A stretch of DNA of 64,000 bases from Marnyiella aurantia (GCF_014041915.1 NZ_CP059472.1:2356001-2420000); one strand, 5' to 3'; shown: positions 41,529 through 51,228, numbered from the stretch's first letter. Numbers and translations: made by a program. The notes: a model not told the origin generated them from the sequence alone.

Positions 41529-42501
41529 TGTCTGTAATGCTGTCATAGGTTTGTTTTAGGCCTTCTTCAAAGTTACGGTATCTGTACCCCAGTTCGTTCT
41601 GTGCTTTTGAAGCGTCCAATGCGTAATTATAGCTGTATTTCTTTATCCATTTGGGAGTGATCGGCGGTGGTGTTCCTGTTATTTTCTCCCTTAAAACCAT
41701 AAGATGCCCCCCCAATAACATTATTGGTAGCGGAGCATGGAAAAGCCGGTAGTTTTTGCCGGTGATTTTCTTCATGATGCCAAAGAATTCATTGTAAGAA
41801 AGATTTTCTCCAGACAGGATATAACGCTGGCCGGGCCGTCCGTGCTCCATTGCCAAAAGATGACCTGCGGCCACATCTTCTACATGGACATAGCTGCCGA
41901 TTCCTTTGCCGTCACCCGGAATAACCCGCCATTTTCCAGCATCGTAAAGTTTAAGCATCCGTGTAATGGAATTGCTTTCCTGATCTACTCCCGGACCATA
42001 GATCCGCGGGGGATTCACGATTACAATATCCATGTTTTTCTCTTTTACATACTGAAGACAAAGTTCTTCAGCCTGCGTTTTGGAATCTTCATACTCGTTC
42101 ATTATCTCACCAATCCGCTCGTCGTCCTCCTTCACCGGTCTGCTGACTGAAGGTCCCAATACACCGGCGGTAGATGTGAAAAGTGTTTTCTGAATTCCAA
42201 GACGGTGTGCAATATCCAGGATATTCTGCACAGCACGCAAATTAATCTGATAGTAGGTATCCGGGTTTTTTGCCCAGGGTTTTGCATAAGCAGCCAGATG
42301 ATAAACTTGTTCGCAACCCAGCATCGCAGCAGCAACTGCATCTGAATCGGTAATGTCGCCTTTAAATTTTACCAGATTAATGTGGTCTTCCAGATCATCT
42401 GGATTCCGGCAAAGTGCATGCACGGTTTCGCCCTTATCCAGCAGCATGGCTTTAACATATGAACCGATATAGCCCGTAGCACCAGTCATGAATATTTTCA
42501 T
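41512..42501 (-). CDS. NAD(P)-dependent epimerase/reductase, dihydroflavonol-reductase-like
   Basis: A 329-residue extended SDR. It has GATGYIGS near 7-14, the Asp-containing FKGDITDSD near 45-53, LAAYAKPW near 69-76, and the catalytic Y-x3-K as YEDSK near 136-140. NPPRIYGPG near 163-171 and an insert before YVHVEDVAAGHLLAM resemble 4-dihydroflavonol reductase or 3-beta-hydroxysteroid dehydrogenase relatives. The last codons overlap the start of the SDR gene downstream, suggesting two sequential reductions on one substrate; the pathway is unknown. Confidence 0.85.
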   Translation of the reverse strand: MKIFMTGATGYIGSYVKAMLLDKGETVHALCRNPDDLEDHINLVKFKGDITDSDAVAAAMLGCEQVYHLAAYAKPWAKNPDTYYQINLRAVQNILDIAHRLGIQKTLFTSTAGVLGPSVSRPVKEDDERIGEIMNEYEDSKTQAEELCLQYVKEKNMDIVIVNPPRIYGPGVDQESNSITRMLKLYDAGKWRVIPGDGKGIGSYVHVEDVAAGHLLAMEHGRPGQRYILSGENLSYNEFFGIMKKITGKNYRLFHAPLPIMLLGGHLMVLREKITGTPPPITPKWIKKYSYNYALDASKAQNELGYRYRNFEEGLKQTYDSITDNEYRQ

Positions 42502-42691
42502 TGGCTTATTTTGGTTTTTGCAGGCTCAAAATACGCAAAAATTAGGCCTTAGGCATAAGATTTAACGCATTATTATTGTGTTCCGTTTTCAAATGGTCTT
42601 CTTCCTGTAGGAGATATCGGAACATGAAGGCCGTACAGCCTCAGGCGTCAGTTAAGGTGGTTCTGCTATTTTATAAACTCTTTTATTTACC

Positions 42692-42699
42692 TAAATTTG
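42692..42699 (+). promoter_or_regulatory. -7 promoter box for glnS
   Basis: TAAATTTG matches TAnnTTTG, 18 bases before the ATG at 42718. Confidence 0.6.
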
Positions 42700-42717
42700 T
42701 AGGAACAATCAATATCC

Positions 42718-44391
42718 ATGGACGAAGAAAAAAAACCACTCAACTTTATTGAGCAAATTATAGAAGAGGATCTTGCTAACGGACTGCCGAAAGAAAAGCT
42801 GAGGTTCCGCTTTCCGCCGGAACCAAACGGTTATCTGCATGTTGGACATACCAAAGCCATTTGCATAAATTTTGGCCTTGGCGAAAAATATAGCGCCCCG
42901 GTAAACCTAAGGTTCGACGATACCAATCCGGAAAAAGAAGAGCAGGAGTTTGTAGATGCTATAAAGGCTGATATAGACTGGCTGGGATTCAAATACGATA
43001 AGGAACTGTACGCTTCAGATTATTTTGATAAGCTTTACGACTGGGCAGTTCAAATGATAAAAGACGGTAAGGCGTACGTTGACGAGCAGCCTTCTGAGGA
43101 TATCACGGCACAGCGTAAAAATCCTTTTGAAGACGGTGTTGAATCTCCGTACCGGAACCGCCCTGCGGAAGAGAGTCTTGATCTTTTTGAGCGGATGAAA
43201 AACGGTGAGTTTGAAGAAGGCGCCATGTCTTTACGGGCAAAGATCGATATGAAATCGCCAAATATGAATATGCGTGACCCCGTTATGTATAGGATTCTGA
43301 AGCGTCCGCACCACAGAACAGGTGAGAAATGGAAGATCTATCCTATGTACGACTGGGCACATGGTGAGTCTGATTATATAGAACAGATTTCCCATTCACT
43401 TTGCTCCCTGGAGTTTGAAAACCACCGTCCGCTCTATGACTGGTATCTGGATCAGGTTTATGAGGACAATACGGTTCGTAACAAGCAGCGCGAGTTTGCC
43501 AGAATGAATGTATCCTATATGATAACTTCCAAGAGGAAACTTCAGCGCCTGGTAGCTGAAAATGTGGTTACAGGTTGGGATGACGCCCGTATGCCCACCA
43601 TTTCCGGCATGCGCAGGCTTGGATATACACCCACTTCAATCAGGAATTTTATTGAAAGGGTAGGTGTGGCAAAAAGAGAGAACCTTATAGATATCCAGTT
43701 ACTTGAATTCTCCGTTCGCGAGGATCTTAACAAAGTAGCAACGAGAGTGATGGCAGTGGTAGATCCTGTGAAACTCGTTATTGAGAATTATCCCGAAGAT
43801 GGTGAAGAGTGGTTGGAAACGGAGAATAATCCTGAGCAGGAAGACGCGGGCATCCGTGAAGTTCCTTTCGCCAGAGAACTTTATATTGAGCGTGAAGATT
43901 TTCAGGAAGAGGCTAATAAAAAGTTCTTCAGGCTCAAACTTGGTGGTGAAGTTCGGCTAAAATCGGCCTATATAATTAAAGCTGAGCGCGTGGATAAGGA
44001 CGAAAATGGTGAAATCATTACCATTTACGCTACTTACGATGCAAAAAGCAAGTCCGGAAGCGGCACCGAGGAAAGCCTGAGAAAAGTAAAAGGGACGCTG
44101 CACTGGGTGTCGGCAAAGCACGCATTACCCATTGAAGTACGCATCTTCGACCGTCTCTTCACGACTCAGCAACCCGATGCTGAAAAAGAGACTGATTTTA
44201 TGGAATTCATAAATCCGGACAGTCTTAAAATTGTAGAAGGTTTTGCGGAGCCAAGTCTGCAGGACGCGGCGATAGGGCACCCTTACCAGTTTCAGAGAAT
44301 CGGATATTTCACCAAAGACAAAGATTCAACTTCGGAAAAGCTGGTCTTTAACAGAACCGTTACTCTGAAAGACGGTTATAAACCAGCATAA
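42718..44391 (+). CDS. glnS: Glutaminyl-tRNA synthetase
   Basis: Charges tRNA-Gln with glutamine. The 557-residue class I synthetase has the HIGH motif as HVGHTKA near 41-47 and the KMSKS-equivalent MITSKRKLQRLV near 268-279. The nucleotide-binding and tRNA-acceptor regions (RFDDTNPEKEEQEFVDAI) come early. The C-terminal ~200 residues form the two anticodon-binding beta-barrels. Direct GlnRS implies that Gln-tRNA does not need the GatCAB route. It is monocistronic with a shared terminator. Confidence 0.97.
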   Translation: MDEEKKPLNFIEQIIEEDLANGLPKEKLRFRFPPEPNGYLHVGHTKAICINFGLGEKYSAPVNLRFDDTNPEKEEQEFVDAIKADIDWLGFKYDKELYASDYFDKLYDWAVQMIKDGKAYVDEQPSEDITAQRKNPFEDGVESPYRNRPAEESLDLFERMKNGEFEEGAMSLRAKIDMKSPNMNMRDPVMYRILKRPHHRTGEKWKIYPMYDWAHGESDYIEQISHSLCSLEFENHRPLYDWYLDQVYEDNTVRNKQREFARMNVSYMITSKRKLQRLVAENVVTGWDDARMPTISGMRRLGYTPTSIRNFIERVGVAKRENLIDIQLLEFSVREDLNKVATRVMAVVDPVKLVIENYPEDGEEWLETENNPEQEDAGIREVPFARELYIEREDFQEEANKKFFRLKLGGEVRLKSAYIIKAERVDKDENGEIITIYATYDAKSKSGSGTEESLRKVKGTLHWVSAKHALPIEVRIFDRLFTTQQPDAEKETDFMEFINPDSLKIVEGFAEPSLQDAAIGHPYQFQRIGYFTKDKDSTSEKLVFNRTVTLKDGYKPA

Positions 44392-44428
44392 TAAAAGAAC
44401 TCCGGAATTAACCGGAGTTCTTTTATTA
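44391..44428. terminator. Bidirectional terminator between glnS and the 30-codon ORF
   Basis: A perfect 15-bp stem at 44391-44405 and 44412-44426 (inner part AACTCCGG / CCGGAGTT) with a 6-base loop AATTAA. Runs of A and T outside the GC part make it work in both directions. Confidence 0.9.
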
Positions 44429-44518
44429 AACGGTACCTCTCACGAAGAGCTGTTGTCGTAATTTTCTGAACATCAGCCTGTAGCCAACGCGGATTTTAGT
44501 GTAAAGTGAAGTTTTCAT
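44426..44518 (-). CDS. Possible 30-residue cationic microprotein
   Basis: An ATG-to-TAA frame of 30 codons starting at 44518. The product begins MKTSLYTKIRVGYRLM and has eight Lys/Arg and no Asp or Glu. Hydrophobic residues I9, Y13, F17, L20 and L24 recur every three or four positions, so it could form a cationic amphipathic helix. A promoter with TTTG-N19-TATCTTTA lies 20 bases upstream, and the ORF runs into a perfect terminator. No family recognised. It could be a membrane-active peptide, a ribosome-associated leftover, or a non-coding RNA with a chance ORF. Confidence 0.5.
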   Translation of the reverse strand: MKTSLYTKIRVGYRLMFRKLRQQLFVRGTV

Positions 44519-44538
44519 AATTGTATGTTTTTGTCGTA

Positions 44539-44569
44539 TAAAGATAGTGATTTCTAATTATACTGCAAA
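44539..44569 (-). promoter_or_regulatory. Promoter of the 30-codon ORF (TTTG-N19-TATCTTTA)
   Basis: On the minus strand TTTG (44566-44569) lies exactly 19 bases from TATCTTTA (44539-44546), matching the consensus spacing with one mismatch in the -7 box. Confidence 0.55.
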
Positions 44570-44635
44570 TTGTATTATTTTAAATTTATAATAACATAAT
44601 GTTAATAGAATAATCCTGAATTTTAACTCATTTCT

Positions 44636-46666
44636 ATGATAAAAATTTTCCGCCTTACGCTTACTTTGCTACCCCTCTTTTCATGCGCCCAGATAAGCGA
44701 TTCTGCACAATTAATATCAGAAGTTAAGATTGAGGCACACCGTAAACCTGTGTCTCTTATTGCATCAACAAAATCTGTCTCAGTTGCCGGACCGGCTTTA
44801 TTAAATCAAAATCCACCGGACAGACTGTTGGAGTCGGTTAATCTGCTTCCGGGAGCACGCATGGAAGAACGATCACCCGGAAGTTACCGTTTTGCTGTCC
44901 GTGGAAGCGCTTTGAGGTCTCCTTTTGGTGTACGCAACGTAAAGATCTATCTGGACGATTTTCTGCTTACAGATGCCGGCGGCAATACCTATCTTAATCT
45001 TCTTGATCCAGAAATAATCAGCAAAATTGAAGTCTATAAAGGCCCTGAAGGTGGTGAATTTGGTTCGGTCACTGGTGGCACAGTTCAGTTGAGTACACAG
45101 AGAGCAAGCGGTAAAAGTGTGGCCTTTTCCGGTGGTGAATTTCAAAATTATAAAGGCAGTCTGAGGCTTGCTGATGAAGCCGGGAAACATACGTATCAGC
45201 TTTTTACCGGCTACCAGAGCACTCAGTCCTACCGCGAGCAGTCGGCACTGGAAAGAAGGATAGTTTATCTTACGGACCGGTTTCAGTATTCAGACAAAGG
45301 AAATTTAGGGTTCATGTTCCTTAACTCAGATCTTCATTACGAAACTCCAGGTGGGCTTACATTTGAACAGAAGCAGGCAAACCGGCGGCAGGCCAGACCC
45401 GGTACCGCCGTTATGCCCGGAGCATTGTCTCAGCAGGCCGGAATCTATAATAGAATGGTTTTAGGGGGCATCTCGCACCGTTACAGAATTACGCCAGCCT
45501 TCAGCCATTTCATATCGGTTCAGGGCAGCTATACTGACTTCAGGAATCCTTTCATCACCAATTATGAGCAGCGTTACGAACGTAATCTGGCCTTCCGGAC
45601 CCATTTTAATTTTGAAACAGCCACTTCAAACAGTTTTTTTCAGACACGTGTAGGTGCAGAAGGTGGTAGCAACAGATCAGTAATCCGGAATTTTGATAAT
45701 GATGCCGGAATTCCCGGTGCTCCTCAAAACTTTGATGATATCTCCGCCGAAAGCGGTTTTATCTATCTAAGTCAGAAGGCTGAATTTTCTGACCGACTTT
45801 TTTTGGACGCTTCTGTTAGTCTCAACATAACCAGATACCGTTGGGAAGGAATCTTTCCAAACCATATTTCCGCCGTGAGACAACTGGATACAGAAGTTCT
45901 GCCAAGTCTCGGAATTTCTTACGTTCTGATGCCCGGCTGGTCCGTTCGGGCTAAGATCAGTAAAGGCAACTCTGCACCGACAATAGAAGAGTTACGGTCA
46001 TCCACACAACGGTTTAACACGGATTTGGCAGCAGAATACGGCTGGAACCGTGAGCTTGGAATTCGGAAGCAGTTTGGTAACAGTCTCTTCCTGGAAGTAA
46101 GTCTTTTTGATTTCCGCCTGAAAGATGCCATTGTCCGCCGCCAGACCGACGGTGGGCAGGAATATTTCCTAAACGCGGGATCCACCGTTCAGCAGGGGCT
46201 GGAAACGGTGTTGGAGACGAAACCGTTTCAACTGGATACTCAACTTTTAAAGTCCGTTAAGTTTTGGCTGTCCGGCAGTTTCTATGATTTCAGATTTAAG
46301 GATTTCAAACAGAATGAAAATGATTATTCCGGGAACAGACTTACCGGTGTTCCCATGCAAACTGTCCAAAGCCTTGTTTCATTAAAATTATGGCATTATA
46401 TAGGAATCGACTGGGCACACTACTACACTTCTGAAATTGCACTGAATGACAGTAATACGGTTGTTTCCGAACCCTCTCTGGTATCAAATATCACTCTTAG
46501 TTTTCCGTGGAGTACATCCTTTTTCAAGGCAGATCTTAACTTTACTGTTATGAACTTATATAACAGTGAGTACAGTTTAGGGCACGATATCAATGCTTTT
46601 GGCAGCCGTTTTTATAATCCTGCTGCAAAGAGGAATATTTCAGCCGGCATCCGCTTCCGTTTCTGA
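44636..46666 (+). CDS. TonB-dependent outer-membrane receptor
   Basis: A 676-residue outer-membrane transporter energised by TonB. It has a signal peptide (LTLTLLPLFSCAQ), then a plug domain: LLESVNLLPGARMEER near 65-80, PFGVRNVKIYLDDFLLTDAGG near 96-116, and IEVYKGPEGGEFGSVTGGTVQL. A 22-strand barrel follows, ending in the terminal GIRFRF. It lacks a carboxypeptidase-like N-terminal extension and is not followed by a SusD partner, so it resembles siderophore, cobalamin or metal receptors rather than glycan uptake systems. A lipoprotein gene follows 28 bases downstream. The ligand is unknown. Confidence 0.9.
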   Translation: MIKIFRLTLTLLPLFSCAQISDSAQLISEVKIEAHRKPVSLIASTKSVSVAGPALLNQNPPDRLLESVNLLPGARMEERSPGSYRFAVRGSALRSPFGVRNVKIYLDDFLLTDAGGNTYLNLLDPEIISKIEVYKGPEGGEFGSVTGGTVQLSTQRASGKSVAFSGGEFQNYKGSLRLADEAGKHTYQLFTGYQSTQSYREQSALERRIVYLTDRFQYSDKGNLGFMFLNSDLHYETPGGLTFEQKQANRRQARPGTAVMPGALSQQAGIYNRMVLGGISHRYRITPAFSHFISVQGSYTDFRNPFITNYEQRYERNLAFRTHFNFETATSNSFFQTRVGAEGGSNRSVIRNFDNDAGIPGAPQNFDDISAESGFIYLSQKAEFSDRLFLDASVSLNITRYRWEGIFPNHISAVRQLDTEVLPSLGISYVLMPGWSVRAKISKGNSAPTIEELRSSTQRFNTDLAAEYGWNRELGIRKQFGNSLFLEVSLFDFRLKDAIVRRQTDGGQEYFLNAGSTVQQGLETVLETKPFQLDTQLLKSVKFWLSGSFYDFRFKDFKQNENDYSGNRLTGVPMQTVQSLVSLKLWHYIGIDWAHYYTSEIALNDSNTVVSEPSLVSNITLSFPWSTSFFKADLNFTVMNLYNSEYSLGHDINAFGSRFYNPAAKRNISAGIRFRF

Positions 46667-46694
46667 TTGCCACAGTTTTTGCATACCTAACCCT

Positions 46695-47348
46695 ATGAAA
46701 AAGCTGTTAATGCCTATAATTGGCGTATTCATGCTGATCAGCTGCGAAAAAGAAGCTGCAGCATCCGGAACTGTGCAAACAGTTGGTGACCCAGCGATTG
46801 CAAAATCAGACACCTTAAACCTGCGCGAGAATGAAACTGCTGAAATTCAGTCAGCCAGTTCCATTAAGAGTGCGAATGACAGGATCTTGAATATTCTTCA
46901 ACAGAAAGATTATTGGGAACTCGGCTCATATATTCATCCCGAGAAAGGGGTCCGGTTTACAATGTATGCTTATGTGAGACCTGATAAAGACAAAGTTTTC
47001 AGTTTAGCCGATTACCGCAGGTACATCAATACTGAAGTGAAATTTACTTTTGGCGAAAAAGACGGGAGCGGTGACCTATATGTAGCTACGCTCAAGACTT
47101 ATCTTGATAAATGGGTTTATAAACGAGATTTCGCAACTGGCACGTATTACGAAAATACATTCCGCGGAACTGGGAACTCACTTAATAACCTGAAGGAAAT
47201 TTATCCGGCTCTTAATTTTACTGAAAATTATATTGAGGGTTCACAAAAATACGGCGGCATGGACTGGAATGCACTGCGGCTAGTTTTCGAGGAGTTCAAC
47301 GGCAGATATTATCTGGTGGCCGTAATTAACGATGAATGGACCATCTGA
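46695..47348 (+). CDS. Lipoprotein of unknown function
   Basis: A 217-residue lipoprotein from the ATG at 46695. The signal ends in a lipobox LISC with the acylated Cys near 17. The in-frame region further up overlaps the receptor gene and does not look like a signal peptide, so it is excluded. The mature part is charged at first (SDTLNLRENETAEIQ), then beta-rich (VRFTMYAYVRP, EVKFTFGEK, NALRLVFEEFNGRYYLVAVI). It probably shares transcription with the TonB receptor and may serve the same uptake function. Confidence 0.8.
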   Translation: MKKLLMPIIGVFMLISCEKEAAASGTVQTVGDPAIAKSDTLNLRENETAEIQSASSIKSANDRILNILQQKDYWELGSYIHPEKGVRFTMYAYVRPDKDKVFSLADYRRYINTEVKFTFGEKDGSGDLYVATLKTYLDKWVYKRDFATGTYYENTFRGTGNSLNNLKEIYPALNFTENYIEGSQKYGGMDWNALRLVFEEFNGRYYLVAVINDEWTI

Positions 47349-47352
47349 CTTT

Positions 47353-48651
47353 TTACTTTTGAGTTTCGTTCTTCAGTAACTCAGCCAACTTGGTTGTGAG
47401 ATTTTTTCTGGAGAATTTAGATACATCACGGTTTATAACAGATACTTCTCCGTTCTTCCATTTTGAGAACTCAGTCAGGACAAAAGTTTTAATTTCCTCA
47501 TGTGTAACATCATAAGAAAAATGGCTGCCGGCGCCGGTTTCAGTCAGTATGCTTCTTACATCGCTTTCTTTTGGTCCAAAAGAAAGTATGCTGTTTCCTG
47601 TGGCCAGATATTCAAATATTTTTCCCGGAATAATTCCCTGTGACTGATCGTTCGGAAAATTGGTGATAAGCAGCAAGTGTGAGGTCTGCATTTCCTGCTG
47701 CGAGGCAGCGTGATTAATATAGCCAAAGTTCCGTACATATTTATTGAGTTCCAGAGTGGCGATGTTTGAGAGTATCTTATCATCAATTCGGCCTACAAAT
47801 TTCAGTTCAAAATTGGATCTGAATTCGGAATCAGATTTCACAAGATCTTCCAAAACATCCCAAAGTATTTCAGGATTCCTCAACTGCTCCAAAACACCGA
47901 TATAACTCAGTGTGAAATTCTGGTTTCGTGCTCTATTACCCTTTGCCATCCCATCAAAACCATTGGTGATACAGAATGCGTTGGCGCCGTTTTTTCTGAA
48001 ATTCTCAGCATCGGTATAGCTGGTAGCCAAGGTGAGGTCAGCACCTTCAAAAACCTGTTTTTCAAGTTTGCTGTGCTTTTTATCTGCTGCTTCGGTAAGT
48101 TTAAGATGTTTATAATAGGAAATTTCGGTCCAGGGGTCGCGGAAATCCGCAATCCATGTCAGTTTCGGAAATGTTTTTTTCAGCTCGAGTCCAATCAGGT
48201 GCAGTGAGTGGGGTGGTCCGGTGGTAACTATTGCGTCAAAATGATTTTCTTTCAGATATTTCTTCAGGTATTTTACCGAAGGTTTTACCCAGAAAACACG
48301 TGCATCCGGAATAAAGAAATTTCCTCTGACCCAGATGGAGAGTTTGGACTTCCAGTTCTGGTTTTTGCCCACGTCGAACTGGCCGGCTTTAAATTTTTTA
48401 TTGTCCTTACCGAAGATCTCTGCCAGCTGGTAAGGTTCCCAGATTTTGGTTCTTATTATCTCCAGATCCTTAGAAACTTCATCTGCCAGTGTGTCGTCAA
48501 TAATCGGATAGCTGGGATTTTCAGGCGTAAAAACAGTAGGTGTCCAGCCGTTTTCAGGTAAGTATTTTGCGAACTTTAGCCAGCGCTGCACACCCGGACC
48601 ACCGGCGGGTGGCCAGTAATAGGTGATTATGAGAACTTTTTTGTCGTCCAA
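47353..48651 (-). CDS. Glycosyltransferase (GT4-like)
   Basis: A 432-residue glycosyltransferase of the GT-B fold. It has an N-terminal LIITYYWPPAGGPGVQRWLKFAK near 6-28, DAIVTTGPPHSLHLIG near 143-158, LTWIADFRDPW near 171-181 and the later donor-binding region (GIIPGKIFEYLATGNSILSFG near 350-370) with the Glu typical of GT4. It is the last gene of a minus-strand operon, 3 bases after the YfhO gene. Sugar and acceptor are unknown; surface polysaccharide or glycoprotein is likely. Confidence 0.88.
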   Translation of the reverse strand: MDDKKVLIITYYWPPAGGPGVQRWLKFAKYLPENGWTPTVFTPENPSYPIIDDTLADEVSKDLEIIRTKIWEPYQLAEIFGKDNKKFKAGQFDVGKNQNWKSKLSIWVRGNFFIPDARVFWVKPSVKYLKKYLKENHFDAIVTTGPPHSLHLIGLELKKTFPKLTWIADFRDPWTEISYYKHLKLTEAADKKHSKLEKQVFEGADLTLATSYTDAENFRKNGANAFCITNGFDGMAKGNRARNQNFTLSYIGVLEQLRNPEILWDVLEDLVKSDSEFRSNFELKFVGRIDDKILSNIATLELNKYVRNFGYINHAASQQEMQTSHLLLITNFPNDQSQGIIPGKIFEYLATGNSILSFGPKESDVRSILTETGAGSHFSYDVTHEEIKTFVLTEFSKWKNGEVSVINRDVSKFSRKNLTTKLAELLKNETQK

Positions 48652-48654
48652 AAT

Positions 48655-51207
48655 TTACTGATTTACAGTTTTTTCATCATCTACAATTTCTCCAGCGCTC
48701 TTATTTCTGTAAAGAAAGTATATTCCGCCAATACTTAACAGGAGGAACAGTCCAAAACATATCATTGAAACGATTTTACCAGTTTGGATAACCTCCGGTT
48801 CAAAAACCATACGTACTGTATGAACTCCAGCGGGAACGTAAACCGCCCTCAGCAGGTAATTGGCTTTGATGTATGGAACCTCTTTTTCATCGATAAACAT
48901 TTTCCAGCCTTTCGGATAATAGATCTCGGAGAAAACGGCCAGTTGTGGCGTCTTGCTCTCGGTTCGGAACTCCAGAGCATCGGCACGGTAACCTGTGAGT
49001 TTAAGAATTCCGGTACTGTCGGCCGCTAAAGGTTTTCCGTCAAAGTACTTACGGTCTGCAGCTGCAATAACAGCGGTATGTTTGGTATTTACTTCACCAA
49101 TAAGCTTGATCTCCTCGTTGGGTGTATTCACAAATTTTACATCAGATACAAACCAGGCATTCCCGTTGGCCTGCGGATTTGGAACTGCTTCCGGATTCTG
49201 GGTGTCGCCAAAGATCATATACTTGGTGTTCAGCATATTCAGGATCCTGGGGATTCTTACCGTATCCATTTTGCTGAAATATTCACCGATAAGATCATCA
49301 TAACGGCGGAGTTTTACGGCATGATATCCTCCCACGGACGCTTTGAAGTAAGAAGTATTGGTCTCGCCAAAGGGATTGATGGTCTGGTTGTAAATTCGGT
49401 AATGTCCCTTGTCTCTTTCGGCGATGGTTTCCAAAGTTTTGTTAACGTTCGCATTCATAAGCAAGGACTGAAGCTCACGGTTATCGCCCACTTTTTCAAC
49501 CATAAGTTCAGAAACTTCTGTCTGGAAAGGATTTTCGGCGAAAGCCGCATCAACAAAATTCTCACTGTTCAGGTAGCGCGTATTCACACTCCACAGATCC
49601 AGCATACTTACGGCTCCGATAACAATCAGCGCGATATTCTGTCTGAGTTTTTTCTTTAATGAAAGGAACAGCACGCCGGCGCAAATGCCCACGTATAAAA
49701 GTGCTTTCAGAGCGTCGGCACGGAACATTTTGAATCTTTCATCAACCAGATAATCCAGCAGATAGGGTGGAAGGTATGTTTTCTCAGTAGCTGTATGGAA
49801 ACCTAAAACGGATTTTCCGAACACCAACAGCAAAGCAAGACTTCCCAGTACCACGCCGCTTACAGTTGTAAGGATTTTCTTTTTGTACTCTTCATCCAGT
49901 TCTTCATCTTTAAAAAATCGGTATAATCCAATGATAGCAATAAGTGGGAACAAAAGTTCCACTACCACAAGGATTGAAGACGGCGCCCTGAATTTATTAT
50001 AGAACGGAACCAGGTCTATAAAAAGATCCGAAAGAATCATGAAATTGCTGCCCCAGGCCAGCATAATGGTAAGTACCGAAGCACCAAATATCCAGTAACG
50101 GTATTTCTTCCAGGCAAAGAAAAATCCGAGTACAGCCAGAAAAATCACGATAGCACCCTGATAAGCCGGTCCGGAAGTACCGGGCTGCTCGCCCCAATAG
50201 GTGGCACTAGTTAGTCCTTTAACAATATTATCTACCTCGGCCTGCGAGCGGGCATTGTCCTGCACGAGTTGCTGGATTTCGCCCATCATTTTTTCGCCTT
50301 CCTGTTCATTGCTTCCTCCGCCCATCAGCCTCGGAATGAAGAGGTTGAAAGTTTCCAGTTTGCCGTAACTCCACATCAGCATACTTTCCTTATCCATTCC
50401 GGACTTGTCCGCAGAATGAGTTTCGTGGGTAAGGATTTGCTTTCCTCTTACGGTTTCGGTTACGTATTCAGCATTGGCCATGATTCGCTGTGAGTTCATT
50501 CCCACACCTAACCCAAATGCCAGTGCAAGAACGCCGGTAGAAATACCGAAATGTTTCCAGTCAGTTTTGCCCATCGCAGCACGGATTAGTTCAGAAAGAA
50601 ACAGGAAGCCCAGCGCGATAAAGAGGTAATACGTCATCTGCGGATGGTTGGCAGCCATCTGAAGTCCCATAAACAGGGCAGTTACAATAAAGCCTATTAT
50701 GTATTTCCTTCGGATGTAAACCAGTAAGATTCCGGCCAGTAACGGCGCAAAATAAGCAATTGTATGCACCTTACCGTTGTGTCCGGCAGCGATGATAATG
50801 TAGAAATAAGTTGAAAGGCCAAAGAACAGTGAGCCAAGAAGCGCGTATTTCCAGTTCCGGACAGTTACCATTCCGAGAAGGAAAAACCCGGAAAAAAGGA
50901 GGAAGAGATAATTAACCGGCTTGGGCAGGAACATCAGAATATTGTCCACCTGTTTGATGATATCGCCGCGGAACTGCGATCCCATCTGATAGGTAGGCAT
51001 GCCGCCGAACATACTGTCGCTCCAGTACGTCTCTTCGCCATGCTGATCACGGTGGTCCAGAAGTTCCTTTGCGCCACCTTTGTACTGTACGATATCATGC
51101 TGGAAAAGCTGCTTGCCCGAAAGTACAGGATTGGCATACAGAAGTCCCAATATGATGAAAAGCACCAGACAGGCTGCAATGTAAATGATGTTTTTATTCT
51201 TGGCCAT
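48655..51207 (-). CDS. YfhO-family integral membrane protein
   Basis: A very large (850-residue) membrane protein with about a dozen or more hydrophobic spans in its first ~560 residues, a short linker (NTRYLNSENFVDAAF) and a soluble periplasmic C-terminal domain. YfhO proteins are GT-C-like and are linked to glycosylation of lipoteichoic acid in Bacillus. GG-rich loops (DSMFGGMPTYQMG near 64-76) carry the candidate acidic catalytic residue. Its neighbour downstream is a glycosyltransferase, suggesting one envelope-glycan job. The exact reaction is not known. Confidence 0.87.
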   Translation of the reverse strand: MAKNKNIIYIAACLVLFIILGLLYANPVLSGKQLFQHDIVQYKGGAKELLDHRDQHGEETYWSDSMFGGMPTYQMGSQFRGDIIKQVDNILMFLPKPVNYLFLLFSGFFLLGMVTVRNWKYALLGSLFFGLSTYFYIIIAAGHNGKVHTIAYFAPLLAGILLVYIRRKYIIGFIVTALFMGLQMAANHPQMTYYLFIALGFLFLSELIRAAMGKTDWKHFGISTGVLALAFGLGVGMNSQRIMANAEYVTETVRGKQILTHETHSADKSGMDKESMLMWSYGKLETFNLFIPRLMGGGSNEQEGEKMMGEIQQLVQDNARSQAEVDNIVKGLTSATYWGEQPGTSGPAYQGAIVIFLAVLGFFFAWKKYRYWIFGASVLTIMLAWGSNFMILSDLFIDLVPFYNKFRAPSSILVVVELLFPLIAIIGLYRFFKDEELDEEYKKKILTTVSGVVLGSLALLLVFGKSVLGFHTATEKTYLPPYLLDYLVDERFKMFRADALKALLYVGICAGVLFLSLKKKLRQNIALIVIGAVSMLDLWSVNTRYLNSENFVDAAFAENPFQTEVSELMVEKVGDNRELQSLLMNANVNKTLETIAERDKGHYRIYNQTINPFGETNTSYFKASVGGYHAVKLRRYDDLIGEYFSKMDTVRIPRILNMLNTKYMIFGDTQNPEAVPNPQANGNAWFVSDVKFVNTPNEEIKLIGEVNTKHTAVIAAADRKYFDGKPLAADSTGILKLTGYRADALEFRTESKTPQLAVFSEIYYPKGWKMFIDEKEVPYIKANYLLRAVYVPAGVHTVRMVFEPEVIQTGKIVSMICFGLFLLLSIGGIYFLYRNKSAGEIVDDEKTVNQ

Positions 51208-51228
51208 TATCTCTAATTATCAAATAAA

